From: Prevotella sp. E2-28 | GTDB taxonomy: Bacteria > Bacteroidota > Bacteroidia > Bacteroidales > Bacteroidaceae | DNA length: 64,000 bases | NCBI RefSeq assembly: GCF_022024055.1 | Contig: NZ_CP091788.1 | Location: forward strand, 1,116,001 to 1,180,000 | Reading direction: 5' to 3' | Part shown: positions 7,959 to 16,719 of the stretch, piece after piece | Layout: each line of letters starts with the position of its first letter | How positions within the stretch are numbered: the first letter of the stretch is position 1 | Made by a program: the position numbers and the translations under genes | Notes under the pieces: model-generated | Told to the model about the DNA's origin: nothing | Seen by the model: the letters and a program-made list of their open reading frames with translations, nothing else | The model's database searches: none

Positions 7959-9836
7959 ATGAGAAAGACAAAGAAACTTTGGATGCTCGCCGCCATCCTC
8001 GTAATCATTTGCGGCACAAGTGTATTCACATCGTGTACTTCGGACAACGACGACAATCCTTCTCCTGAATCAGGGGCGAACGGCGAACTTGTTGGCCAAT
8101 GGTATTCCGACGTGTCGGGGGATACTTACGCCGCCTGGACATACGGCAAGGCATGGCAGCAGACGGAGCTGAAGTCCGACGGCACAGGTGTAACCAACAT
8201 CTATTACCTCAGCGGCGACAACGCCGTGGCGCGTGAGCACTATTCGTTCACCTATACAGCTACGGACGGCGTGCTGACGATGGACATCGCGGAGAGGAAC
8301 ACCAAGACCACTGCCAGATATGCCGTGAGCGACGGCAAACTGACGATGATGGAGGGCGAAGGCCAGACGGTCATGCAGAAGATGGACGACGCAAAGGCTA
8401 AGGACTTTGATGCGTGGAACAGGAAGGACAACCTGGTCAATGTGCCGCAGCCCGCCCGCTACACCGTCTTTGTCTATGGCAATGCGGGAGGCACCATGGA
8501 TAAGATTATTGAGTATGGCTTCTGGGAGAAGATACAGCCGCTGCTCAAGGACCACAACAACGTCCGTGTGGTCTGCTTCTACAAATATGGCAAGGAAAAG
8601 TCCGAGGATGGCAAAGACTTTACAGGTAAGTATGCCGACCCGGGCGACATCGTATGGTTCGATCTGAACGACACGACCAACCTGGAGAATATTCGTAACG
8701 GAGGACTTCGGGCGCTGGGGTATGAAAAGGAGGCCCAGGAACTGAAACTGTGCGACCCCACGACCGTCAGCGCGTTCATCCAGATCAGCAGTCTGGTGTG
8801 TCCTGCCGAGCAGTATGTGTTCAGCATATGGGGACATGGCAGCGGACTAAGCCCCATGGCCGATGTCCCCGGCAAATACGAAGACCCCGCCGCTGCACCT
8901 GCCACCCGAGGGGTCATTGGCGATGAGTGGAATAACGATGAACAACTGGATATGTATGAACTGAGTACCGCCATCCGTTCCGCAGGCTTGAACCGGCTGA
9001 ACACCATCTTCTTCCATAACTGTCTGATGGGCAACATGGAGACGCTGACCGAACTGCGCGGCCTGTCCGACTACATCGTGGCCTCGGCACACCTGCTTGT
9101 GAGCGAGGGCGAACTGCTCACGGAATACGTCCGCGGACTGCTGGAGAAGGGGAATACCGAGGATGCCATCGCACAGATGTTTGAGCGCGTGCATCCGAAA
9201 TGGGAACAGTCCTATCACGGTTTTAATGACGAAGACGATGGGAGTAAGACAGAGTACTGGTACAACGGCGACTACAAACTCATCCGTACCGCCAAGCTCG
9301 ATGCCATTATCAGTGCCGCCAAGCGCCTCGCCGACAGACTCGTCGCACTCTACCCCACGCAAAGGGAAGCCATCGACAAGGCCACCAAGGAGGTGTATCG
9401 GTTCCACACCATGAAAGTGAAAGAGCTGAACTCCGCTCAAAATTCCAAGTTAACCTTCGTGAATCCCTTTGTCGATCTGGCAGACTATGCCCATTTGTTG
9501 ACAAAGGAGACTGGCGACGCAGAAATGGCTGCCATCTCTGCCGATTTGGACAAAGCCTTCAGCGAAGCCTTCATCTACTATGCCGATGTCAACACGAACG
9601 AACAGCATCTAGACCACTACACGCTGAGCGTCTGCCTGGCCAACAACGAGACCTACACGGCAGATGCCGCCTCGGAACTGATTAAGTATTTTGTCCGTAA
9701 TGCCCTGTGCAATTTCGACCAAGGCTACGAGCAGACCACATTCCACAAACTGACAGGATGGGGCAACTGGCTGCGCACCAACCAGCAACTGCTTTGGGGC
9801 AATCCCACAAGCAACGGCGGTGGTCCGCTCAAGTGA
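7959..9836 (+). CDS. Lipocalin-like plus C11 clostripain protease, lipoprotein
   Basis: Lipobox FTSC at Cys26, then TSDNDDNP. Residues ~43-140 (ELVGQWYSDVSGDTYAAWTY...) look like the small lipocalin-like beta-barrel domain found on many Bacteroidota lipoproteins. Residues ~165-625 form a C11 protease: PARYTVFVYGNAGG, catalytic His293 in FSIWGHGSG and Cys355 in FFHNCLMGN. The region around 305-330 (EDPAAAPATRGVIGDE) contains an Arg that could serve as a maturation cut site, as in other C11 zymogens (inference). The C-terminal phrase LTGWGNWLRTNQ resembles LTGWSRWLKLNR of the other C11 protein, so both share a family-specific end. Last gene before a clear terminator at 9915. Confidence 0.88.
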   Translation: MRKTKKLWMLAAILVIICGTSVFTSCTSDNDDNPSPESGANGELVGQWYSDVSGDTYAAWTYGKAWQQTELKSDGTGVTNIYYLSGDNAVAREHYSFTYTATDGVLTMDIAERNTKTTARYAVSDGKLTMMEGEGQTVMQKMDDAKAKDFDAWNRKDNLVNVPQPARYTVFVYGNAGGTMDKIIEYGFWEKIQPLLKDHNNVRVVCFYKYGKEKSEDGKDFTGKYADPGDIVWFDLNDTTNLENIRNGGLRALGYEKEAQELKLCDPTTVSAFIQISSLVCPAEQYVFSIWGHGSGLSPMADVPGKYEDPAAAPATRGVIGDEWNNDEQLDMYELSTAIRSAGLNRLNTIFFHNCLMGNMETLTELRGLSDYIVASAHLLVSEGELLTEYVRGLLEKGNTEDAIAQMFERVHPKWEQSYHGFNDEDDGSKTEYWYNGDYKLIRTAKLDAIISAAKRLADRLVALYPTQREAIDKATKEVYRFHTMKVKELNSAQNSKLTFVNPFVDLADYAHLLTKETGDAEMAAISADLDKAFSEAFIYYADVNTNEQHLDHYTLSVCLANNETYTADAASELIKYFVRNALCNFDQGYEQTTFHKLTGWGNWLRTNQQLLWGNPTSNGGGPLK

Positions 9837-9914
9837 ATGTAACATAAGTACTAAAACCAATAAGCTACCGTCGGTGAGTAGGGCCTAACGCCAACGAGAC
9901 TAGCGTGAGTGATA

Positions 9915-9962
9915 ATGCCGCCGATGTCCGATGAGGGATGTCGGCGGCATTTTTATTTATTT
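9915..9962. terminator. Bidirectional intrinsic terminator
   Basis: The stem pairs 9915-9929 with 9936-9950 (15 bp including two G-U pairs, core GCCGCC/GGCGGC) and is followed by TTTTTATTTATTT. It ends the plus-strand lipoprotein cluster and lies between it and the convergent cydB gene. Confidence 0.85.
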
Positions 9963-9992
9963 GTCAGATTCAGAAAACGATGATAGCAAAGC

Positions 9993-11177
9993 CTAATAAG
10001 CGTGGTCATCGGCCTCTATCTCGGTCCGGCTTATCTTCTTGCTGTCTATCTTGTGCCAGGCATAGATGATGTAAGCCAGGACGAAAGGTACGAGGAGCGA
10101 CACCCAAAACATGGTGTTAAGGGTGAAATAGCTGCTGCAGGAATTCTCCATGGTGAGTGATGACTGCAGGTCGGCCGTAGAGGGATAATAGGCCGTGTGG
10201 TTCCAAGCTGACATGAGCAGCAAGGGTGTCACGGTGAGCACGGTGCCGATGCCTGCATACCAGATGCCATCGATGTTTTCTGGTTCTAGGTCTTCTGGAT
10301 CAGGATCTTCACGTTTCAGTTTTAACAGCTCGCTGATGATTCCCCAAAGTACAAGCACTACGCCAACTAGCATCACGGCGGTGAGATACCACATGTCTAT
10401 CATGTTATGCAGGTACTTGTTGGGCTCCATGAAGATTTTTCCACTCTCATCATAGGCAAAGCCGTCTTTCAGGATGAGATGAACCAGATAAACAACGAAG
10501 AGCACTACGAAGACGAAGGCTGAGCCTGCCAATTGGTAGCGAGAACGTGTGCGAATCTCGTCGTCATTGATATTGTTCATCATGTAAAGGATGCCCAGTG
10601 TACGAGCCAGGAAGAGCACGGCCAGTCCGAAGACGAGTACCCAGGGATTAAGCAGGGCGTCAAGACCATGAGAGGCATTGGCCCAATGGCTGATGATTGG
10701 CGTGAGGGCATCAGCATTAATCAGGTTGTCTTTCTCAACGATGAAGTTGGAACCCTCGAAGAACGTGGCTACGGCTCCGCCAAGAAGTAGCGGACCTAGG
10801 ATGCCATTCAGTACGAGGAAACACTGGAAGGTCTTGGGACCTAGGAAGTTTCCTATCTTGTTCTGGAACTCATAACTCACGGCCTGAAGCACGAACGTGA
10901 AGAGGATGAGCATCCATAGCCAGTAGGCACCACCGAAGCTTGTAGAATAGAACAATGGGTAAGAGGCGAAGAAGGCACCACCAAAGGTGACCAGCGTGGT
11001 GAAGGTAAATTCCCACTTGCGGCCTGTAGAGTTGATGAGCAGGCGGCGCTCCTCTTGATTCTTCCCCAGCGTAAATATCATGGAGTTGGCTCCCTGAACA
11101 AAGAGCAGGAAGACAAGCAGTGCTCCCAATAGCGATACGATGAAGCACCAATAGTGTTGCAAGAATTCGTATGTCAT
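9993..11177 (-). CDS. cydB: Cytochrome bd oxidase subunit II
   Basis: Multi-pass membrane subunit of the cytochrome bd quinol oxidase, which reduces O2 to water with very high affinity and allows anaerobes to scavenge traces of oxygen. It starts MTYEFLQHYWCFIVSLLGAL, the usual Bacteroidota CydB N-terminus, with repeated hydrophobic helices throughout. The frame is open 6 codons further upstream (to 11195) through an ATGATAAATGATAA repeat next to the cydA stop; I use ATG 11177 because it matches the family. It follows cydA by ~20 nt, so the two are co-transcribed from 13167. Confidence 0.93.
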   Translation of the reverse strand: MTYEFLQHYWCFIVSLLGALLVFLLFVQGANSMIFTLGKNQEERRLLINSTGRKWEFTFTTLVTFGGAFFASYPLFYSTSFGGAYWLWMLILFTFVLQAVSYEFQNKIGNFLGPKTFQCFLVLNGILGPLLLGGAVATFFEGSNFIVEKDNLINADALTPIISHWANASHGLDALLNPWVLVFGLAVLFLARTLGILYMMNNINDDEIRTRSRYQLAGSAFVFVVLFVVYLVHLILKDGFAYDESGKIFMEPNKYLHNMIDMWYLTAVMLVGVVLVLWGIISELLKLKREDPDPEDLEPENIDGIWYAGIGTVLTVTPLLLMSAWNHTAYYPSTADLQSSLTMENSCSSYFTLNTMFWVSLLVPFVLAYIIYAWHKIDSKKISRTEIEADDHAY

Positions 11178-11198
11178 GGCTTTATCATTTATCAATTA

Positions 11199-12857
11199 TC
11201 ATTTATCATTTAGCGTAGCGTCTGGGCCTTTCTTAATTTGCTTAAGTAGGATACTGATTTCCACAGCCAGCATGGTGGTGAAGAGAATCAGGAAGAGGAA
11301 GAAGGTAATCATCACGCTGGATGACTGCAGGTCGCTGACGGCAGCCCACGTAGGCAGCATGTCCTGAATGGTCCAAGGCTGACGTCCGAACTCAGCCACG
11401 AGCCAGCCACTCTCAGAACAGATATAGGCTAGGGGCAGCATGAGGATAGCAGCCCAGCAGAGCCAGCGTGGCATAGCGTCAGCAGGCGACGTGGCATCGG
11501 CAGAACGCTCGTCGAGGAGTCCCAGCGCAGAGAACAGGCGACGGAAGATGAGCGACACCATAGGAATATCAAAGATGAGGATGAGCACCACTCCAAAGAA
11601 CAGAATGAAGAGGCAACCCAGTCCCACCATCGTGCGGAATGCCCAGAAATTAATGGGGACAGAGGGCACCAAGTCGTGCTTATCCTTCACATAACCATAG
11701 CCGAAGTAAGGCATATTCTCTTCGAGGAATAGTTTTTTATATAATAGAGTGCCGGGTTTTGAGTTTCCATTCTCAGCTTTAAACTTGCGATAGTCGGCAA
11801 GGGCCTGAATAGCCAGTTTTCCACGGGCTATCTTTTCGTCTACAGAGAGTTCAACGGTACCGTCTTCCTTAGTGTAACCATTTAGCAGGTCGTTGATGCC
11901 AGGCACATAACCATCGAGCGTGTTCGTAGCCATCATCGAAAGTCCGTAAGGCATTGCTAGTTTCATAGCGGGTTCGGCCTCATTGGTATAGTCGGGCTGT
12001 TTGAAAGGATTCACCCACGCTATCATGGTGAGGTCCATCTCGTTGCCACCATTATAAAGAGCCTCCATCGCAGCCAGTTTCATGGGTTGCACCTGGGCCA
12101 CCGTCTGCCCGCTCTTATGGCCTGTAGCACCAGCACCAAGGGCTGCGATAAAGCCCACGATGACAGCAATCTTGATGCTCTGTATGGCTAAGCGCGTGTG
12201 GCGTTTCTTCAACAGATACCAGCAGCTCACGGCAATGACGAATACGGCTCCGATAATCCAAGAAGAAATCACCGTGTGGCAGAACTTATCAATAGCGAAG
12301 GGCGAGAGGGCTACCTCCACGAAAGAGGTCATCTCGTTACGCATGGTGTCAGGATTGAACGTGCAGCCCACAGGATACTGCATCCACGCATTGGCCACGA
12401 GAATCCACCAGGCAGAGATGGTGGCACCCAAGCCTGTGAGCCACGTAGAGGCCAGATGGAAACCTGCCGACACCTTCTTCCACCCGAAGAACATCACGGC
12501 AACGAAGGTGCTCTCCATGAAGAATGCCACGATACCCTCAATGGCCAGTGGGGCACCGAAGATATCGCCCACGAACCAAGAATAGTTACTCCAGTTGGTA
12601 CCAAACTCGAACTCAAGGATGATACCCGTAGCCACGCCCATGGCGAAGTTCACGCCAAAGAGGCGCTGCCAGAACTGGGCCGTCTTCTTCCAGAAGTCCG
12701 TACGTTTCTTGTAATAGATAGTCTCGGCAATACCCATGATAACCGCCAAGCCGAGTGTGAGCGGCACAAAGAGCCAGTGGTAGATAGCCGTGAGTGCAAA
12801 CTGCGCCCTCGACCAGTCAATAGTACCAGCATCAATGCTTAAAAACAGGTTAGTCAT
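11199..12857 (-). CDS. cydA: Cytochrome bd oxidase subunit I
   Basis: Quinol-oxidising, heme-bearing subunit of cytochrome bd. Probable ligands are visible: His27 in AIYHWLFVP (high-spin b/d site), His194 in KFCHTVISSW and Met410 in WAFRTMVGLG for heme b558. The Q-loop ends in GYGYVKDKHDLVPSVP. Residues ~255-385 contain the long insertion common in Bacteroidota CydA (552 aa against ~520 in E. coli). Order on the minus strand is DUF4492, cydA, cydB. Confidence 0.95.
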   Translation of the reverse strand: MTNLFLSIDAGTIDWSRAQFALTAIYHWLFVPLTLGLAVIMGIAETIYYKKRTDFWKKTAQFWQRLFGVNFAMGVATGIILEFEFGTNWSNYSWFVGDIFGAPLAIEGIVAFFMESTFVAVMFFGWKKVSAGFHLASTWLTGLGATISAWWILVANAWMQYPVGCTFNPDTMRNEMTSFVEVALSPFAIDKFCHTVISSWIIGAVFVIAVSCWYLLKKRHTRLAIQSIKIAVIVGFIAALGAGATGHKSGQTVAQVQPMKLAAMEALYNGGNEMDLTMIAWVNPFKQPDYTNEAEPAMKLAMPYGLSMMATNTLDGYVPGINDLLNGYTKEDGTVELSVDEKIARGKLAIQALADYRKFKAENGNSKPGTLLYKKLFLEENMPYFGYGYVKDKHDLVPSVPINFWAFRTMVGLGCLFILFFGVVLILIFDIPMVSLIFRRLFSALGLLDERSADATSPADAMPRWLCWAAILMLPLAYICSESGWLVAEFGRQPWTIQDMLPTWAAVSDLQSSSVMITFFLFLILFTTMLAVEISILLKQIKKGPDATLNDK

Positions 12858-12905
12858 ATTATTATAGGTTTAAGTTATTATGAGTTCTGATGGAGTTAAC
12901 GGGGA

Positions 12906-13130
12906 TTATGGGGACGCTCTGTCTATGAGCTCATTAGCCACGAAATCAGGCTCAGCTCCTTTCTCCGTACGTTCACCTATATAATTAGGAAAGAAAAATA
13001 TTTTCAAGACAATGAAAATGACGATGAGTTTCACGATGATAACAGCCCAAAGCGTCTTCCCCAGCGTCATGTGGCGAAACCCTTCATAGTAAAGGTCAAA
13101 TGTTCTATATAGGAAGTTATGTTTATTCAT
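12906..13130 (-). CDS. DUF4492 family small membrane protein
   Basis: A 74-residue protein with one transmembrane helix (TLWAVIIVKLIVIFIVLKIF) between short polar ends. It fits DUF4492, a family encoded directly upstream of cydAB in many Bacteroidota. Position and size suggest an accessory subunit or assembly factor of cytochrome bd, comparable in role to CydX/CydH, but this is inference from context. It lies 48 nt before cydA. Confidence 0.8.
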   Translation of the reverse strand: MNKHNFLYRTFDLYYEGFRHMTLGKTLWAVIIVKLIVIFIVLKIFFFPNYIGERTEKGAEPDFVANELIDRASP

Positions 13131-13166
13131 AGGCCGTTATAGGAAAAAGATTGTCTTTTTATGCGA

Positions 13167-13198
13167 CAAAGATAGTAAAATATGTTTAAAGTACCAAA
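13167..13198 (-). promoter_or_regulatory. Promoter of the DUF4492-cydAB operon
   Basis: Minus strand: -33 element TTTG (13195-13198), 20-nt spacer, -7 box TATCTTTG (13167-13174). Both elements match the Bacteroidota consensus. It is back to back with the plus-strand promoter at 13204-13235. Confidence 0.8.
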
Positions 13199-13203
13199 TT
13201 TTC

Positions 13204-13235
13204 TTTGGCTATTCAGCAGAAAACTAGTACTTTTG
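13204..13235 (+). promoter_or_regulatory. Promoter of the efflux operon
   Basis: TTTG (13204-13207), 20-nt spacer, TACTTTTG (13228-13235). Transcription should begin near 13242, about 25 nt before the ATG at 13268. Confidence 0.8.
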
Positions 13236-13267
13236 CAAAGATTTATACGTAAAAACAGAATATTCAA

Positions 13268-14137
13268 ATGAAGAAAGCACTTATTGCAGCAGTCGTAGTT
13301 GTTATTCTTGCAATGGCGGGAATCTTAGTGTATTTACTGCTGAATAACCGAAATTTGGAACAAGAGAAGATGGAGATGCTGGAGCTTGCCGAATTGGACA
13401 AGCAGGAGATGGAGAATGATTATGAGCGTTTGTCGCTGCAATATAGTGAGATGATGACTCAGATTAACAACGACTCTATCATTGCTCAGTTGACTCAGGA
13501 GCAGATGCGCACCCAGCAATTATTAGAAGAACTGAAAAACGTGAAGGCTGCTGATGCCCGCGAGATAGCTCGATTGAAGAAAGAATTGGCAACAGTACGT
13601 GAGGTGTTGCGCTCATATATCCGTCAGGTGGACTCTCTGAATCAGGTGAACCAACAGCTGGTAGCAGAGAACGACCGTGTGAAAGACCAGTTGGCACAGT
13701 CGAACAGTGCTAATGAGGGCTTGCGACAGGAGAAGCAGGACCTGACAGAGAAGGTGGCTATCGCTGCCCAGTTGGATGCTACGGGTATCACGATGACGGC
13801 GCTGAACAAGCGTCAGAAGACTGCCAAGAAGATGAAAGACTGTAAGACTATACAGGTAGGCTTCAACATTGCCCGTAACGTAACGGCTCAGACAGGTAAC
13901 CGTACCTTCTATGTGCGTATCCAGACACCTGCAGGACAGGTGCTGAACGCAGGTACATTCCAGTATGAGAACCGCCAGTTGGAATACTCTATGAAGAAGG
14001 TCGTAGAATATACTGGCGAGGAAGTTAACGTGCAGACCTATTGGCAGGTGAACGAATTCCTGGCTGGTGGTCAGTATCGTGTCAGCATCTTTGCTGAAGG
14101 CAACATGATTGGAACGAAAACATTTACCTTTGAATAA
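13268..14137 (+). CDS. Membrane-anchored coiled-coil protein of unknown function
   Basis: One N-terminal membrane helix (residues ~5-26) is followed by a long coiled coil (~28-165, rich in Glu, Gln, Lys and Leu) and a C-terminal domain from ~195 that looks beta-rich (KTIQVGFNIARNVTAQTGNR, FYVRIQTPAGQVL, YRVSIFAEGNMIGTKTF). I know this layout in Bacteroidota only as a conserved hypothetical protein. It is first in an operon, 3 nt before the TolC gene, so it may brace or regulate the tripartite exporter in the periplasm (inference). Confidence 0.75.
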   Translation: MKKALIAAVVVVILAMAGILVYLLLNNRNLEQEKMEMLELAELDKQEMENDYERLSLQYSEMMTQINNDSIIAQLTQEQMRTQQLLEELKNVKAADAREIARLKKELATVREVLRSYIRQVDSLNQVNQQLVAENDRVKDQLAQSNSANEGLRQEKQDLTEKVAIAAQLDATGITMTALNKRQKTAKKMKDCKTIQVGFNIARNVTAQTGNRTFYVRIQTPAGQVLNAGTFQYENRQLEYSMKKVVEYTGEEVNVQTYWQVNEFLAGGQYRVSIFAEGNMIGTKTFTFE

Positions 14138-14140
14138 CAT

Positions 14141-15664
14141 ATGAAGAAAGTTTTTGCTATTGGCTTTGGACTTCTTGCATTTGGCTGTTTGCCTGCTGCT
14201 GCTCAGCAACTGCTGAGTTTGGACAGCTGTAGGGCTATGGCGCTCCGCAATAATAAGCAGATGGGCGTACAGCAGCTGAAGCAGGACATTGCCGCAAATC
14301 TTAGGAAATCAGCTCGCACAAAGTATCTGCCGCATGTTAGTGCGATAGGTACGTACCAGTTTACGAGCGAGGAGATTTCCATCTTGAATAACGAGCAGAA
14401 AAGCAATCTGTCGAATCTGGGTACGAATGCCCTTCCTGCATTGTCGGGCTTGGGTAACGGACTACAGGGCTTTATGGGACAGATGGGCACTATGCTGGGA
14501 CAGCTGGGCGTGCCTGCCGACGCCATCCAGCAGATGGGTGCACAGATGCAGCAATCTATGCAGCAGAGCACTACGAATATGGCAGGCCTGCTGGATTCTG
14601 AGGGCCAGAAGATTGTGGATGCTTTCCGTACGGATACCCGTCATATCTTTGCAGGCTCAGTATTGGTAACGCAACCCGTGTTTATGGGTGGCGGCATCGT
14701 AGCCCTGAATAAACTGGCCGACCTCAACGAGGATTTTGCTGCTAATTCGGCTGATATACGTAGGCAGAGTGTTATTTACTCAACTGACCAGGCTTACTGG
14801 CAGGTGGTGTCACTGAAGCACAAGAAACGTCTGGCTGAGAGTTATCTGGAACTGATTAAGAAGTTCGATAGCGACGTGCAGCACATGATAGAAGAGGGTG
14901 TGGCAACTCGTAGTGAAGGCTTGAGCGTTAGCGTGAAAGTGAGTGAGGCAGAAATGACCCTGCAGCGTGTGAACGACGGATTGGTACTGTCGAAGATGCT
15001 GCTCTGCCAGATGATTGGCGTGCCCATGAACGAGCAGATTACGCTTGCCGATGAGGATGTTGATGAGTTGGCTGTAGTCACCCTGCAACCCAAGCTTGAT
15101 GTAGAGAAAGCCGTAGAGAACCGTCCAGAACTGAAAATGCTGGATAACGCTGTAGATATGACGAAGCAGACCACCAATATCCTGAAGGCTGCGAACTTAC
15201 CGCAGGTAGCCTTGATGGGCGGTTATGCTGTGAGCAATCCTAATGTGCTAAACGGTTTCGAGAAGAAGTTTGGTGGTTTCTGGAATGTGGGCGTACTGGT
15301 ACGCGTGCCTCTGTGGAACTGGGGTGATGTGGCATATAAGGTACGTGCATCGAAGGGTGCTACTGCTATTGCTAATCTGGAACGTGAGGAAGCTCGTGAG
15401 AAGATAGAGCTGCAGGTGAACCAGAATACCTTTAAGGTAGATGAAGCGAATAAGCGTCTGGTGCTGGCTAAGACTAGTATAGAGCGTGCAAACGAGAATC
15501 TTCGTACGGCAAACCTTGGATTTAAGGAGGGCGTTATTGCTCCTACCGTTGTGCTGGAGGCTCAGACAGCTTGGATGCAGGCACAGTCGCAACTGATTGA
15601 TGCACAGATAGCTGTTAAGCTCTCTCAGGTAGATTTGCAGAAGTCTTTGGGAACGCTATATTAA
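14141..15664 (+). CDS. TolC family outer-membrane efflux channel
   Basis: Signal peptide MKKVFAIGFGLLAFGCLPAA ending before QQLLSLDSC. The start of the mature part (LSLDSCRAMALRNNKQ) is the TolC-family first helix, and two copies of the alpha/beta repeat are recognisable; the end (LDAQIAVKLSQVDLQKSLGT-like) is typical. It carries a Met/Gln-rich insertion at ~95-150 (LQGFMGQMGTMLGQL, QQMGAQMQQSMQQS), which is unusual in composition. It forms the outer-membrane duct for the HlyD adaptor and permeases encoded downstream. Confidence 0.92.
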   Translation: MKKVFAIGFGLLAFGCLPAAAQQLLSLDSCRAMALRNNKQMGVQQLKQDIAANLRKSARTKYLPHVSAIGTYQFTSEEISILNNEQKSNLSNLGTNALPALSGLGNGLQGFMGQMGTMLGQLGVPADAIQQMGAQMQQSMQQSTTNMAGLLDSEGQKIVDAFRTDTRHIFAGSVLVTQPVFMGGGIVALNKLADLNEDFAANSADIRRQSVIYSTDQAYWQVVSLKHKKRLAESYLELIKKFDSDVQHMIEEGVATRSEGLSVSVKVSEAEMTLQRVNDGLVLSKMLLCQMIGVPMNEQITLADEDVDELAVVTLQPKLDVEKAVENRPELKMLDNAVDMTKQTTNILKAANLPQVALMGGYAVSNPNVLNGFEKKFGGFWNVGVLVRVPLWNWGDVAYKVRASKGATAIANLEREEAREKIELQVNQNTFKVDEANKRLVLAKTSIERANENLRTANLGFKEGVIAPTVVLEAQTAWMQAQSQLIDAQIAVKLSQVDLQKSLGTLY

Positions 15665-15695
15665 TTTATAATAAGAAATTAGAATTACAAGATAT

Positions 15696-16685
15696 ATGAG
15701 TAATCAAGCAAAAAAACAGCATCACAATATTTTGTATGCTATCATTGGTTTCGCAGCAGTCGTTATCGTCGTAGCCTTGATTGGTTTCTTCACATTGGGT
15801 CGTGACCCAGAGATTATTCAGGGACAGGTAGAGGTGTCTGAGTATCGTGTGTCAAGCAAGGTGCCCGGCCGTATTCTGGAGATTCGTGTAGAAGAAGGCG
15901 ACTTCGTTCATGCTGGCGACACGCTGGCTGTCCTTGATGCCCCTGAGGTACGAGCTAAGATGCAACAGGCACAGGGTGCCGAGAGTGGAGCTGCCGCTTT
16001 GGAACAGATGGCCAAGAACGGTGCTCGTAAGGAGCAGGTTCAGGGAGCTTATCAGTTGTATCAGCAGGCAACAGCAGCTCTGGAGATAGCAGAGAAATCC
16101 TATAACCGTGTGCAGCGCCTTTTCGACGAGGGCGTGGTGAGTGCTCAGAAACGTGATGAAGCATTGGCTTATTACAAGGCTTCAGAGGCTCAGATGAAAG
16201 CTGCCAAGAGTCAGTATGATATGGCTGTAAACGGTGCCCGTCAGGAGGAGAGACTTGCTGCTGAGGCTCAGCATGAGCGTGCTAAGGGTGCTGTGGAAGA
16301 GGTCAATGCCTATATCGGTGAGACGGTGCAGATTGCCCAGATGGACGGTGAGGTGAGCAGCATCTATCCAAAGGTGGGTGAGCTCGTAGGTACAGGTAGT
16401 CCTATTATGACCATCTCTATGATGAATGATATGTGGGGTACGTTTAATGTACGCGAAGATCAGCTGAATGGTATGCAGATTGGAACAGAGTTTACTGTTT
16501 TCGTTCCCGCCTTTAATAAAGAGGTGAAGATGAAGGTGTACCACATGAAGGATCAGGGTTCGTATGCTGTGTGGAAGGCTACAAAAGCTAATGGACAGTA
16601 TGACCTGAAGACCTTCGAGGTGAAGGCTCGCCCTGTTGAGGCTGTTGAGGGCTTACGTCCAGGCATGTCGCTGATTGTTAAGTGA
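15696..16685 (+). CDS. HlyD/EmrA-type periplasmic adaptor
   Basis: Membrane-fusion protein of a tripartite exporter. One N-terminal helix (about residues 12-33) anchors it; then a split biotinyl-lipoyl domain (VSSKVPGRILEIRVEEGDFV near 50-70, completed by DGEVSSIYPKVGELV near 210), a helical hairpin (~90-190, rich in Ala/Gln/Lys) and beta-barrel/membrane-proximal domains. It lies 31 nt after the TolC gene and 34 nt before the first permease gene. Confidence 0.93.
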   Translation: MSNQAKKQHHNILYAIIGFAAVVIVVALIGFFTLGRDPEIIQGQVEVSEYRVSSKVPGRILEIRVEEGDFVHAGDTLAVLDAPEVRAKMQQAQGAESGAAALEQMAKNGARKEQVQGAYQLYQQATAALEIAEKSYNRVQRLFDEGVVSAQKRDEALAYYKASEAQMKAAKSQYDMAVNGARQEERLAAEAQHERAKGAVEEVNAYIGETVQIAQMDGEVSSIYPKVGELVGTGSPIMTISMMNDMWGTFNVREDQLNGMQIGTEFTVFVPAFNKEVKMKVYHMKDQGSYAVWKATKANGQYDLKTFEVKARPVEAVEGLRPGMSLIVK

Positions 16686-16719
16686 AGAGTGAAGAATTTG
16701 CTACCGCTTTAATACAATC

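Noticed and set aside
8070..8837. 255-codon open frame on the minus strand
   Set aside because: Antisense to the lipocalin-C11 gene in the same G+C-rich block; no recognisable domain.
11160..11215. ATGATAAATGATAA repeats between cydA and cydB as a regulatory element
   Set aside because: Short simple-sequence duplication around the stop and start codons; common in A/T-rich spacers here and without structure.
12198..12842. 214-codon open frame on the plus strand
   Set aside because: Antisense to cydA, whose sequence is clearly conserved; no export or domain features.
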